Made by a program: the position numbers and the translations under genes. Below, one piece after another: positions 1 to 8,641 of a DNA stretch of 64,000 nucleotides. Source of the DNA: ZC4RG20 sp036381515. GTDB lineage: Bacteria > Pseudomonadota > Gammaproteobacteria > Steroidobacterales > Rariloculaceae. Numbering within the stretch: position 1 is the first letter of the stretch; each line of letters begins with the position of its first letter. The notes under the pieces were generated by a model. The model was not told the DNA's origin. It saw only the letters and a program-made list of their open reading frames with translations, and made no database searches. Where the stretch lies: contig DASVCR010000015.1 of NCBI GenBank assembly GCA_036381515.1, positions 59,375 to 123,374 on the forward strand, in the 5' to 3' direction.

Positions 1-32
1 CTCGAGTCGCCCGATCGCGCGGAGTCGACGCC

Positions 33-1421
33 ATGATCGATGCGGTGCTGCTCGCGAGGGTCCAGTTCGCGTTCACCGTCACCTTTCACATCCTGTTCCC
101 CGCGTTCACGATAGGGCTCGCGAGCTGGCTCGCGATGCTCGAGTTCCTGTGGCTGCGCACCGGTAAGCCTGCGTACGAGAGCCTGTACCGGTTCTGGGTC
201 AAGGTCTTCGCCGTGTCCTTCGGCATGGGCGTCGTTTCCGGGATCGTGATGAGCTTTCAGTTCGGCACGAACTGGAGCGTCTTCACGGAAGCGTCCGCGA
301 ACGTGATCGGGCCGCTGCTCGGCTACGAGGTGCTGACCGCGTTTTTCCTCGAGGCGACGTTCCTCGGCATCATGCTGTTCGGCATCGGGCGCGTGCCGCG
401 TGCGGTGCACTTCTTCGCGACGCTGATGGTCGCGCTCGGCACGCTGCTCTCCGCGTTCTGGATCCTCGCCGCGAACAGCTGGATGCACACGCCGGCGGGG
501 TACGTCTACGAGGACGGCGTGTTCTATCCGGACAGCTGGCTCGCGATCGTCTTCAACCCGTCGTTCCCGTACCGCTTCGCGCACATGGTCGTCGCGTCGT
601 ACCTGTCGACGTGCTTCATCATCGCCGGCATCGCCGCGTCGTATCTGCTGGACGGCCGCTTCCCGCGCCGCTCGGGTCTGACGCTCAGGCTTGCCGTGAT
701 CTTCGCGAGCATCGTCGTGCCGCTGCAGGTCGTGATCGGCGACCTGCACGGGCTCAACACGCAGGAGCACCAGCCGATCAAGGTCGCCGCGATGGAAGGC
801 AACTGGGAGTCGCGGACGAACGCTCCGGCGCTCTTGTTCGCGATTCCGGACGAGGCCGCCGAGCGCAATCGCTTCGAGATCGGCATCCCCGGCCTCGCGA
901 GCCTGATCCTGCAGCACGACGTCGACGGTCGCATCGCGGGCCTTACGGACGTCCCGCGCGACGAGCGCCCGCCGGTCGGATGGGTGTTCTATTCGTTCCG
1001 GGTCATGGTCGGGCTCGGGCTCTTGATGCTGTTCGCCGCGTGGACCGGTCTCTATCACCTGTGGCGCGGCACGCTCGAGACGACGCGCTGGCTCCTCAGG
1101 CTCTTCCGCTGGATGACGCCCGCCGGCCTGATCGCGGTCCTCGCCGGCTGGTTCGTGACCGAGATCGGCCGGCAGCCGTACCTCGTGTACGGGATGATGC
1201 GCACGTCCGAAGGCATCTCGCCCGTGCCGGGCGCGAGCGTCGGCACGTCGCTCGCGCTTTTCGTCCTCGTGTACGGCGTCGTGTTCGGCGCCGGCGTGTA
1301 CTACGTGCTGAAGCTGATCCGGCACGGGCCCGTCGACGTCGAGCGCCCGGCGCGGGAGGGGGAGGCGACCGTGCGTCGGCCGCTCTCCGTCCCGGCGGAC
1401 ACGATCGAGGATCCGGTCTGA
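33..1421 (+). CDS. cydA: Cytochrome bd-type (CIO) ubiquinol oxidase subunit I
   Basis: 462-residue polytopic inner-membrane protein that oxidises quinol and reduces O2 to water together with subunit II. Heme ligands and acid residues sit where the family has them: His19 (VTFHILFP), Glu99 and Glu107 in GYEVLTAFFLEA, His184 (RFAHMV) and Met325 (FRVMVG). The Q-loop between about residues 230 and 315 is short, as in the cyanide-insensitive CIO subtype, not the long E. coli CydA form. Oddity: the usual GRQPW motif reads GRQPY at 379-383. It shares one base with cydB (TGATG), so the pair is translationally coupled. No cydX or cydDC is present in the window; upstream promoter sequence is cut off by the window edge. 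Confidence 0.95.
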   Translation: MIDAVLLARVQFAFTVTFHILFPAFTIGLASWLAMLEFLWLRTGKPAYESLYRFWVKVFAVSFGMGVVSGIVMSFQFGTNWSVFTEASANVIGPLLGYEVLTAFFLEATFLGIMLFGIGRVPRAVHFFATLMVALGTLLSAFWILAANSWMHTPAGYVYEDGVFYPDSWLAIVFNPSFPYRFAHMVVASYLSTCFIIAGIAASYLLDGRFPRRSGLTLRLAVIFASIVVPLQVVIGDLHGLNTQEHQPIKVAAMEGNWESRTNAPALLFAIPDEAAERNRFEIGIPGLASLILQHDVDGRIAGLTDVPRDERPPVGWVFYSFRVMVGLGLLMLFAAWTGLYHLWRGTLETTRWLLRLFRWMTPAGLIAVLAGWFVTEIGRQPYLVYGMMRTSEGISPVPGASVGTSLALFVLVYGVVFGAGVYYVLKLIRHGPVDVERPAREGEATVRRPLSVPADTIEDPV

Positions 1422-2425
1422 TGGAGGGGGACTGGCTGCCGCTCGTGTGGCTCCTCCTGATCGCGTTCGCGATCTTCATGTACGTGCTGCTCGACGGGTT
1501 CGTCCTCGGCATTGGCATCCTCTTTCCGTTCGCGCCGTCCGACGACGACCGGGACGCGATGATGATGTCCGTCGCGCCGATCTGGGACGGCAACGAGACC
1601 TGGCTCGTCCTCGGCGTCGGCGGTCTGCTCGCCGTGTTTCCGATCGCGTATGCGATCGTCCTGCCGGCGCTCTACCTGCCGTTCATCTTCATGCTGCTGG
1701 GCCTGATCTTTCGCGGCATCGCGTTCGAGTTCCGCTTCAAGGCGGACAAGAGCAGGCCGATCTGGGACCGGTCGTTCCAGATCGGCTCGATCGTCGCGAC
1801 GTTCTTCCAGGGCGTCGTGCTCGGCTCGTTCGTGCGCGGCTTCGAGACGCAAGGCGACACGTTCGCGGGCGGCACGCTCGATTGGCTCACGCCGTTCGGC
1901 CTCCTGGTCGGCGTCGCGCTCGTGCTGGGCTACGCGCTCCTCGGCAGCACGTGGCTGATCATCAAGGCGCCGGGCAAGCTCGAGGACTGGGCGCGGCACG
2001 TCTCCGTCAGGCTGCTTTTCGCCGTGCTCGCGGCGATCGCGCTGATCAGCGTCTGGGTTGCGTTCCTGAACGAGACGATCCAGGCGCGCTGGTTCTCGCT
2101 GCCGAACTTCTACGTGCTGTCGCAGGTGCCGCTTGCGACGGCCGTGACGGGCTTCCTGCACTGGTACACGACGAGGAAAGGCTATCGGCTCGCCCCGTTC
2201 GTGCTGACGATGGTGCTGTTCACGCTCGGCTATCTCGGCCTCGCCATCAGCCTGTGGCCGAACATCGTGCCGCACGAGATCCCGTACTGGGAGGCCGCGG
2301 CCCACCGTGACACGCAGCTCTTCACTCTGATCGGCGCGATCATCACGCTGCCGGCGATCTTCTTCTACACGACGTATTCGTATTACGTCTTCCGCGGCAA
2401 GGTCCAGCGCGACCTGACTTACTGA
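1421..2425 (+). CDS. cydB: Cytochrome bd-type ubiquinol oxidase subunit II
   Basis: 334-residue membrane subunit partnering CydA. The N-terminus MEGDWLPLVWLLLIAF followed by LLDGFVLGIG and the conserved WDGNETWLVL segment (about residues 57-66) are hallmarks of CydB; about eight transmembrane segments follow. The start is fixed by the one-base overlap with the cydA stop, with GAGG just inside the preceding coding end. The gene ends 9 bases before a perfect palindrome at 2435-2475 that probably terminates the transcript. Function (structural stabilisation and oxygen-reduction complex assembly) is taken from the family. Confidence 0.95.
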   Translation: MEGDWLPLVWLLLIAFAIFMYVLLDGFVLGIGILFPFAPSDDDRDAMMMSVAPIWDGNETWLVLGVGGLLAVFPIAYAIVLPALYLPFIFMLLGLIFRGIAFEFRFKADKSRPIWDRSFQIGSIVATFFQGVVLGSFVRGFETQGDTFAGGTLDWLTPFGLLVGVALVLGYALLGSTWLIIKAPGKLEDWARHVSVRLLFAVLAAIALISVWVAFLNETIQARWFSLPNFYVLSQVPLATAVTGFLHWYTTRKGYRLAPFVLTMVLFTLGYLGLAISLWPNIVPHEIPYWEAAAHRDTQLFTLIGAIITLPAIFFYTTYSYYVFRGKVQRDLTY

Positions 2426-2434
2426 AGTCGTCAC

Positions 2435-2475
2435 GTGTCAGACACCATTTTCCGAAGGAAAATGGTGTCTGACAC
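2435..2475. repeat. Palindromic repeat, GTGTCAGACACC family (copy 1)
   Basis: Perfect inverted repeat with 19-base arms (2435-2453 and 2457-2475) and a GAA loop; arms begin GTGTCAGACACC and continue into a T-rich then A-rich centre. The same core recurs near 17.6, 28.8, 32.0 and 39.4 kb. It lies just after the cydB stop, so it may serve as a bidirectional terminator as well as being a REP-like mobile palindrome. Confidence 0.85.
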
Positions 2476-2547
2476 AACCCGTCGCCTTGACACGGCCGAA
2501 GCCCTCCCATGAACATGACGACGGCTCGGGGGAGGGGCCTTGCTTCG

Positions 2548-4233
2548 ATGTCGACGCCAACGAACGAATACGACGCGATCGTCGTCGGTTCCGGGATCTC
2601 GGGAGGATGGGCGGCGAAGGAGCTGACCGAGCAGGGGCTCACCGTGCTGCTGCTCGAGCGCGGCAAGAACATCGAGCACGTCAAGGACTACGTGAACGCG
2701 TTCAAGGCGCCGTGGGAGTATCCGCACCGCGGCCGGCGCACGCGTGCGATGGAAGAGGCGTATCCGGTGCTGCGCCGCGACTACCCGCTGAACGAGAAGA
2801 ACCTCGACTGGTGGGCGTCGGACCAGGATTCGCCCTACACGGAGATCAAGCGCTTCGACTGGTTCCGTGCGTATCAGGTGGGCGGCCGCTCGCTGCTCTG
2901 GGGCAGGCAAAGCTATCGCTTGAGCGACTTCGACTTCGAGGCGAACGCGCGCGACGGCGTCGGCGCGGACTGGCCGATCCGCTATGCGGACCTCGCGCCA
3001 TGGTACGACTACGTCGAGCGCCACGCGGGCATCTCGGGCTCGCGTGAAGGGCTGCCGCAGCTTCCCGACGGCGAGTTCCAGCCGCCGATGCCGCTGAACT
3101 GCGGGGAGGAGATGATCGCGCGGCGCCTCGAGAACCTGTTCGACGGGCGCCGCAGGATCATTCCCGGCCGCGTCGCGAACCTGACGCGGCCGTTGCCCGG
3201 ACGCTCGCCGTGCCAGTATCGCGATGCGTGCTGGCTCGGCTGCCCGTACGGCGGGTACTTCAGCACGCAGTCGTCGACGCTGCCGGCTGCGATGGCAACG
3301 GGGCGCCTGACGCTCGAGCCCTTCTCGATCGTGACCGAGGTGCTCTACGACCGCGATCGCCGGCGCGCAACGGGCGTGCAGGCGCTCGACGCCGTGACCG
3401 AGAGCGTGACCGAGTATCGCGCGCGGATCATCTTCCTCTGCGCGTCGACGCTGAACACGACGTGGATCCTGATGCGCTCGGCCACCGACGTGTGGCCCGG
3501 CGGGCTCGGCAGCAGCTCCGGCGAGCTCGGCCACAATCTGATGGACCACCATTTCCGCGTCGGCGCCGAAGGCGATCTCGACGGGCTCGACGACCGCTAC
3601 TACTACGGGCGCCGGCCGACCGGCTTCTATATCCCGCGCTATCGGAACCTGTTCGGCGATCGGCGCGAGTACCTGCGCGGGTTCGGCTACCAGGGCAGCG
3701 CGAGCCGGCGCGGCTGGGAGCGGGCGGTCGGCGAGCTCGGCATCGGCGCCGAGTTCAAGGACCGGATCGCGGAGCCGGGCGGCTGGCGGATCGGCGCGAC
3801 CGCGTTCGGCGAGATGCTGCCGAATCACGCGAACCGCGTGACGCTCGACGAGTCCCGCCGCGACAAGTGGGGCCTGCCGGTCCTCGCGATCGATTGCGCG
3901 CTCGGCGAGAACGAACGGCTCATGCGCCGCGACATGATGAACGACATGGCCGAGATGCTCGAGGCGTGCGGCGTCAAGAACGTGCGCACGTACGAGACGG
4001 ATTACGCGCCGGGCATGGGCATTCACGAGATGGGCACGGCGCGCATGGGTCGCGACCCGCGGACGTCCGTGCTGAACGAGTGGAATCAGGTTTGGGACGC
4101 GCCGAACGTGTTCGTGACCGACGGCGCATGCATGCCGTCGTCCGGTTGCCAGAACCCGTCGCTGACGTACATGGCGCTGACCGCGCGCGCGGCGAATCAT
4201 GCCGTCGAGGAGCTGCGCCGGCGCAATCTGTGA
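2548..4233 (+). CDS. GMC-family FAD-dependent dehydrogenase (gluconate 2-dehydrogenase large subunit-like)
   Basis: 561 residues from this start. An N-terminal Rossmann motif IVVGSGISGGWAAKEL binds the FAD ADP moiety; the C-terminus has GIHEMGTARMG with the expected catalytic His and the NPSLTYMALTARAANH signature of glucose-methanol-choline oxidoreductases. A CxxxCWLGC-type cysteine cluster near residue 230 resembles that of membrane-bound sugar/sugar-acid dehydrogenase subunits. I chose the ATG at 2548 because GGGAGGGG lies 11 bases upstream and the product then begins close to the FAD fold; an ATG at 2509 is possible but has no ribosome site. The next gene encodes the matching small subunit, so the enzyme probably oxidises a sugar or polyol in the periplasm. 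No cytochrome subunit is adjacent. Confidence 0.85.
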   Translation: MSTPTNEYDAIVVGSGISGGWAAKELTEQGLTVLLLERGKNIEHVKDYVNAFKAPWEYPHRGRRTRAMEEAYPVLRRDYPLNEKNLDWWASDQDSPYTEIKRFDWFRAYQVGGRSLLWGRQSYRLSDFDFEANARDGVGADWPIRYADLAPWYDYVERHAGISGSREGLPQLPDGEFQPPMPLNCGEEMIARRLENLFDGRRRIIPGRVANLTRPLPGRSPCQYRDACWLGCPYGGYFSTQSSTLPAAMATGRLTLEPFSIVTEVLYDRDRRRATGVQALDAVTESVTEYRARIIFLCASTLNTTWILMRSATDVWPGGLGSSSGELGHNLMDHHFRVGAEGDLDGLDDRYYYGRRPTGFYIPRYRNLFGDRREYLRGFGYQGSASRRGWERAVGELGIGAEFKDRIAEPGGWRIGATAFGEMLPNHANRVTLDESRRDKWGLPVLAIDCALGENERLMRRDMMNDMAEMLEACGVKNVRTYETDYAPGMGIHEMGTARMGRDPRTSVLNEWNQVWDAPNVFVTDGACMPSSGCQNPSLTYMALTARAANHAVEELRRRNL

Positions 4234-4271
4234 CGATGCGCCCCTGCACACGCGGAAGCGAAGGAGTGCCG

Positions 4272-4913
4272 ATGGAGAACGAGTCGAAGCCGCACGTTCC
4301 CCCTGTTCGCCTGTGGACGCGCCGCGAAGCGATCGAGCGGGTGAGCCTGCTGCTCGGCGGCACGGCGCTCGTCGGGCAAAGCGCGATGCTTGCCGGATGC
4401 GCGACACCGCGCGCGGTCGACGACGCGGGCACGGCCGAGGCCGCCGCAAGCCCGTTCACCGACGACGAGATCGCCCTGCTCGACGAGATTGCGGACACGA
4501 TCCTGCCCGAGACGGACACGCCGGGGGCGAAGGCCGCGGGCGTCGGGCCGTTCATCGCGCTGATGGTCGCGGACGCGTACACCGAGCGCGACCAGCGCGT
4601 CTTCAAGGACGGGCTCCGCGCGCTCGACGACGAGGCCCGCGCGCGCTACGGCGTCGGCTTCGTCGCGGCGGGGCCGGCCGAGCGCGTCGCGCTCCTCGAG
4701 CGGCTCGACGCGGAGCAGGTCGAGCATACGCGTCGGCGGGCGGCCGACGAGCCGGCGCATTACTTCCGGATGATCAAGGAGCTGACGCTCCTCGGCTACT
4801 TCACGTCCGAGATCGGCTACACGCAGGCGATGCGCTACGTCGAGACGCCGGGGCGCTTCGAGCCGTGCGTGCCGTACGCGCCGGGCGACAAGATCTGGGC
4901 GCCGCACGCGTGA
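4272..4913 (+). CDS. Gluconate 2-dehydrogenase subunit 3 family protein, Tat-exported
   Basis: 213 residues. The N-terminus carries TRREAIERVSLLLGG followed by a hydrophobic stretch and the lipobox-like LAGC, so it looks like a twin-arginine substrate that may be lipid-anchored. The body has FTDDEIALLDEIADTILPET, the hallmark opening of the gluconate 2-dehydrogenase subunit 3 family. AAGGAG lies 5 bases upstream of the ATG. It follows the GMC dehydrogenase by 38 bases; in known systems this subunit carries the FAD subunit out through the Tat pathway and tethers it. The substrate is not deducible. Confidence 0.85.
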   Translation: MENESKPHVPPVRLWTRREAIERVSLLLGGTALVGQSAMLAGCATPRAVDDAGTAEAAASPFTDDEIALLDEIADTILPETDTPGAKAAGVGPFIALMVADAYTERDQRVFKDGLRALDDEARARYGVGFVAAGPAERVALLERLDAEQVEHTRRRAADEPAHYFRMIKELTLLGYFTSEIGYTQAMRYVETPGRFEPCVPYAPGDKIWAPHA

Positions 4914-5205
4914 GCCGGACGAGAGGCGGGCTCGTTCGGCGGCGACGCGACGCTCCGGTGGAGCGGCCGTCGGCCGCCGAGGCACACGCGCGACGGAGAC
5001 CCTCGGCTCGCCGCGGCGGGGGGCCCGCACGCGTCGTCGCGCTCGCGGCGGCGGCCGCATCGGCGATCGGCGAGGATGCGCAAGGAACGGCCGCATTGGG
5101 GGGCGTCGTCATTGCGTCTCGTCGACGACGTCCTTGACACCGTCGTGCGTGGCGCAGATTGTGATCGCCGTTCCGATCGGCACGAACCCCGAGGAGAGAA
5201 CCGGA
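4914..5205. other. Intergenic region before the DUF4870 gene
   Basis: About 290 bases with no convincing gene. The left part is a GC-rich alanine/arginine-codon-like stretch without a ribosome site. The only structured signal is a candidate promoter at 5134-5162. Confidence 0.5.
5134..5162 (+). promoter_or_regulatory. Candidate sigma-70 promoter for the DUF4870 gene
   Basis: A perfect TTGACA -35 at 5134-5139 is followed after 17 bases by GATTGT (5157-5162), a weak -10. It sits about 45 bases before the chosen start and overlaps a possible longer reading frame, which supports the downstream start at 5206. Confidence 0.4.
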
Positions 5206-5592
5206 ATGACGCAGCACGACGACATCGCTTCCCCCGTAACCGAAGCCGACGCGCCGGGCGCCGAGCAGCGTCAGTGGGCATTCTTCGGTCATTTGTCCGC
5301 TCTCACCGGCATCGTCATTCCGTTCGGCAACCTGCTCGGTCCGCTGATCATCTGGCAGATCAAGAAGGACGCGATGCCCTTCGTCGCCGACCAGGCGAAG
5401 GAGGCGCTGAACTTTCAGATCACCGTATGCATCGCGATCTTCGTGTGCGTCGTCCTCTCCGTCGTGCTGATCGGCCTCCTGCTTCTGCCGCTCGTCGCGA
5501 TTGCCGCATTCGTGCTGACGATCGTCGGAGCGATCAAGGCGAACAACGGCGAGGCGTACCGCTATCCGTTCACGTTACGGCTGATCGACTGA
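5206..5592 (+). CDS. DUF4870 small membrane protein
   Basis: 128 residues. After an acidic, soluble N-terminus comes QWAFFGHLSALTGIVIPFGN, then LIIWQIKKDAMPFVADQAKE and two hydrophobic segments, which is the DUF4870 pattern. The N and D residues before the second helix are those usually conserved in this family. Start chosen at 5206 because GAGGAG lies 9 bases upstream and because a candidate promoter overlaps the upstream in-frame ATG. The family has no established biochemical function. Confidence 0.8.
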   Translation: MTQHDDIASPVTEADAPGAEQRQWAFFGHLSALTGIVIPFGNLLGPLIIWQIKKDAMPFVADQAKEALNFQITVCIAIFVCVVLSVVLIGLLLLPLVAIAAFVLTIVGAIKANNGEAYRYPFTLRLID

Positions 5593-5722
5593 CGGCGGCG
5601 CTCCCCGGCTGACGTGCGGGCGGCCGGACACCGGTGGACGGCCTCGTCCCGAGCTTGGCGCGGAACGCTCGGCAAGGTACGGTCGAGGCTCGCGTGTCGC
5701 TTGCTTCCCGCGGAGTGCCCCG

Positions 5723-6448
5723 ATGCGTACGGCAACCGAATCACGAGCCTTGGCACCTCTGTCGCTCGCCATCCTGCTGGTCGGCTGGACGGCGGGACTC
5801 TCCGTGCATGGTGCGGAGCCGAACACGCTGACGGACGCCGAGCGCGGGGTGGGCTGGGTCCTGCTGTTCGACGGCCGCTCGCTCGCCGGCTGGCGCGGCT
5901 ACAACCGGCCGGATCTCCCGGAGGGCTGGGCCGTCCGCGACGGCGCGCTCGCGCGGGTCGGTCCGGGCGGCGACATCATCACCGAGTCGCAATACGGCGA
6001 CTTCGAGCTCGCGCTCGAGTGGAAGGTCGCCGCGGGCGGCAACAGCGGCATCTTCTACCGCGTCGAGGAGGGGCACGAACGGATTTACCAGAGCGCCCCG
6101 GAGATGCAGGTTGTCGACGACGCCGGTCACCGCGACGGCCAGGATCCGCTGACGAGCGCCGGCGCGAACTACGGCCTTTACCCCGCGCCGGGCGGCGTCG
6201 TCCGCCCGGCCGGGGAGTGGAACGAGGCGCGGATCGTCGCCGTCGGCGACCACGTGGAGCATTGGCTGAACGGCGTCAAGGTCGTCGAGTACGTGCTCGG
6301 CAGTCGGGAGTGGGAAGAACGCGTCGCCGCGAGCAAATTCGCCGCCTGGCCCGCCTACGGCCGAGCGCGCCGCGGGCACATCGGGCTGCAGGACCACGGC
6401 GATCCGGTGTGGTTCCGGAACGTCAAGATTCGGTCGATTCGCCCATGA
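5723..6448 (+). CDS. Secreted DUF1080 (3-keto-disaccharide hydrolase-like) protein
   Basis: 241 residues with a cleavable signal peptide ending near VHGAEP. The motif WVLLFDGRSLAGWRGY opens the concanavalin-like DUF1080 fold; GGDIITESQYGDFELALEWK and GNSGIFYRV are also typical, as is the closing VWFRNVKIR. Members are found with sugar 3-dehydrogenases and are linked to hydrolysis of 3-keto-glycosides. Here no such dehydrogenase is adjacent apart from the GMC enzyme 1.5 kb upstream. A GGAG site precedes the ATG. Confidence 0.85.
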   Translation: MRTATESRALAPLSLAILLVGWTAGLSVHGAEPNTLTDAERGVGWVLLFDGRSLAGWRGYNRPDLPEGWAVRDGALARVGPGGDIITESQYGDFELALEWKVAAGGNSGIFYRVEEGHERIYQSAPEMQVVDDAGHRDGQDPLTSAGANYGLYPAPGGVVRPAGEWNEARIVAVGDHVEHWLNGVKVVEYVLGSREWEERVAASKFAAWPAYGRARRGHIGLQDHGDPVWFRNVKIRSIRP

Positions 6449-6558
6449 TCAAGTAAAATTGACGCACGCCGGACGCCGGCCGCGATATAAACCCCTCGCA
6501 CGAGCCCGGGGGCAGGCGGGCCTTCGTGCCCGTGATGCAAGAAGGGGTAGGAGGAAGG

Positions 6559-7917
6559 ATGACGAGAACCGCTGGGAAGGCGACGGCGCTGGCCGTCGCG
6601 TCCGTGCTCGGGGGAGCAGCGGGAGCCCAACAGACCGCGCAGATCGATTTCGTCAGCGTCGGCCGCGGCGCGCCGATGGCCGCGGATCTTCGCGAGTACG
6701 AGATCGTCGGTGCGACGCTCGAGCGCGGCCCCGGCGGCGGTCGATTCGTCGGCTCCGTGCGCAACGGCGAGGTGCCCGAAGGCGTCGAGCCGCTGCCGGT
6801 CGATCTCTTCACGACGAAGGACTTCTACCAGGACCGCGAGCTCTGGAGCGATCCGCGCTACTTCCGCTGTAACAGCCCCGTCGCGATCGAGGAGCAATGG
6901 GGCGCGAACGGAGGCGGTGTGATCGGCGACGACCCCCCGGCGACGGCCGCGTGGGGGCATTGCGATCGGGACTATCCGCGCGAGGCGATCGTGAGCCCGT
7001 ATCCGTTCAAGACGGCACGGGAGCACTACGAGGCGCTGCTCGAGGAGACGAAGCGGCGCGGCGGCCCGACACAGCATACGTACGAGACCGTGCCCGGCGA
7101 ATGGACGGGCATCTACATGCACCCCGGCTTCACGCCCGGCAATGCCTACTGGTACCGGATGCGTCACAACCAGATGTCGACGATCCTGTCGCTGCTGACC
7201 CCGGAGTACCAGGAGCGGATGGTTCAGGAGGCCTACCACCAGGGCAACACGAACGCACCCCAGTGGCCGTCGCAGTACTGCTGGCCCGAGGGCTTCATGC
7301 GCCGCTGGCACGAGTTCGCGGTCTGGGACCACTACGTCATGGTCACGCCGCAGGTCGTGCAGATCCTTGCCGGGGTCGCGCGCAACTTCATCACGAACAT
7401 CTACATTGGTGCCGAGTTCAAGATGGACGGCGCGGTGCCGTACTTGAGCGAGCAGGTGCCGCGGTGGTACGGCGAGACGATCGGCTTCTGGGACGAGGAC
7501 ACGCTGATCACGTGGACGTCGAACATCCAGGGCTTCAAGGTGCACGGCGCGTACGAGTTCTCGAGCCAGCTCCAGACGATCGAGATCTACACGCCGAACC
7601 GTGACGAGGCCGGCAACTTCGTCGGCCTCAACCACGAGGCGATCTTCTATGACCCGGAGGCGCTCGTCGAACCGGTCCGTATCGTCCGCAATTATGTGAA
7701 GACGAGCGACTACAACCAGGGGACGCCTTACGTGTTCATCGAGTGCGTGCCGACGATCTATCCGGTCAAAGGGTTCGCGACCCCGGTGTCGCCCGGCACC
7801 GTCATCGAATACGAGGTTCCCGATATGTACGGACGGCCGTGGGCGGAGATATGGAAGAAATATCACGAGCAGGGGATGCAGCGCCCCGACGACGAGGATA
7901 TCTTCAGCTTCGAGTAG
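6559..7917 (+). CDS. Exported protein of unknown function, about 450 residues
   Basis: 452 residues with a signal peptide (MTRTAGKATALAVASVLGG, cleavage near GAAGAQQ). The strong ribosome site AGGAGGAAGG directly precedes the ATG at 6559, which is why the upstream in-frame ATG at 6526 was not used. The mature part is rich in Tyr, Trp and Pro and contains EWTGIYMHPGFTPGNAYWYR, RRWHEFAVWDHYVMVTPQVV and PRWYGETIGFWDEDTLITWT. The last segment resembles the repeated lipocalin-like elements seen in exported proteins that sit next to DUF6152 genes. I do not recognise an enzyme motif. The DUF6152-like gene follows 119 bases downstream. Confidence 0.75.
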   Translation: MTRTAGKATALAVASVLGGAAGAQQTAQIDFVSVGRGAPMAADLREYEIVGATLERGPGGGRFVGSVRNGEVPEGVEPLPVDLFTTKDFYQDRELWSDPRYFRCNSPVAIEEQWGANGGGVIGDDPPATAAWGHCDRDYPREAIVSPYPFKTAREHYEALLEETKRRGGPTQHTYETVPGEWTGIYMHPGFTPGNAYWYRMRHNQMSTILSLLTPEYQERMVQEAYHQGNTNAPQWPSQYCWPEGFMRRWHEFAVWDHYVMVTPQVVQILAGVARNFITNIYIGAEFKMDGAVPYLSEQVPRWYGETIGFWDEDTLITWTSNIQGFKVHGAYEFSSQLQTIEIYTPNRDEAGNFVGLNHEAIFYDPEALVEPVRIVRNYVKTSDYNQGTPYVFIECVPTIYPVKGFATPVSPGTVIEYEVPDMYGRPWAEIWKKYHEQGMQRPDDEDIFSFE

Positions 7918-7995
7918 GCCCGGCCGGGGTAAGCTTGACAAGCCGGCGCAGGGGGGCAGAGCCGCGGGCCGTCGTTTCAGCCTCGGTTAAGGCTC

Positions 7996-8012
7996 GAAAG
8001 ATAGGATCTTTC
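7996..8012. other. Small hairpin in the leader of the DUF6152 gene
   Basis: GAAAGAT and ATCTTTC form a 7-base stem with an AGG loop, 24 bases before the ATG at 8037. It is too weak and lacks a following T-tract, so a terminator is unlikely; it may stabilise or gate the ribosome site. Confidence 0.3.
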
Positions 8013-8036
8013 CCGAAAACGGGAACGCAGGAGAGT

Positions 8037-8537
8037 ATGACGATGAAAGCTCAGCACAGACTCGGCGGTCTTGCCGCGACGGTCGCTGCGGTCGCGGCCT
8101 TCGCGGTTCCCGCCAGCGCGCATCATTCGTTCTCGATCTACGATTCGTCGGTCGTGAAGGTGTTCACCGGCGTCGTCACGCGCGTGAACCCGGACGCGAA
8201 TCACCTGCAGATCTTCTTCGCGCCGATGAACGAGGAGCGCAAGAACGTGCTGCGCGACGAGAAGGGCGAGCCGATCATCTGGGCGGTCGAGATGGCGGGA
8301 TCCGCGCAGTCGGCGCGTCAGGGCATCTCCGTCGGCACGTTCCCGCGCGGAACGATCTTCAGCGTCGCGATGCACCCGCTGCGCAGCGGCGAGCCCGCGG
8401 GCAGCCGCGAAGGGCCGCTGTTCAAGTGCCCGCAGGGCAAGCCGCCCGAGCCGGGCAAGCACTGCGATTCCGTCGAGGGCCACGAGCAGTTCGGGCAGGG
8501 CGAGCTGCCGGCGCCGACCGAGTCAGCGAGCGAGTGA
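8037..8537 (+). CDS. Exported DUF6152-like protein
   Basis: 166 residues. The signal peptide ends ASAHHSFSIYD, with the AHHSF start of the mature protein that marks DUF6152. The segment VVKVFTGVVTRVNPDANHLQ follows as in the family, where this is a small beta-barrel or OB-like fold. AGGAG overlaps the leader just before the ATG at 8037; a second ATG at 8043 has better spacing (9 bases) and is equally plausible. The C-terminal 40 residues carry two Cys (FKCPQGK and KHCDSVEG), possibly a disulfide. Function unknown. Confidence 0.75.
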   Translation: MTMKAQHRLGGLAATVAAVAAFAVPASAHHSFSIYDSSVVKVFTGVVTRVNPDANHLQIFFAPMNEERKNVLRDEKGEPIIWAVEMAGSAQSARQGISVGTFPRGTIFSVAMHPLRSGEPAGSREGPLFKCPQGKPPEPGKHCDSVEGHEQFGQGELPAPTESASE

Positions 8538-8641
8538 TGCCGTGCACGCCGTCGGCTGATCGGCGGCGCTTCGGCGCCGATCTCCGTGCCTGACCGCCGC
8601 CGCCGATCGGTCCCGTTCCACCGCCAGTGAACGCCTGAGAC

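Noticed and set aside
1301..2434. Long open frame of 377 codons antisense to cydA/cydB
   Set aside because: It runs antisense to a clearly conserved cydB, its translation is charged and repetitive (Arg/Glu/Asp), and it shows no family motif. High GC content creates such mirror frames.
2431..4449. 672-codon antisense frame over the GMC dehydrogenase
   Set aside because: Antisense to a conserved enzyme with Arg/Ala/Pro-rich, low-complexity translation; no ribosome site or promoter logic.
5134..5205. Longer N-terminus of the DUF4870 protein
   Set aside because: The frame begins within a candidate -35 element, and the ATG at 5206 has GAGGAG in front.
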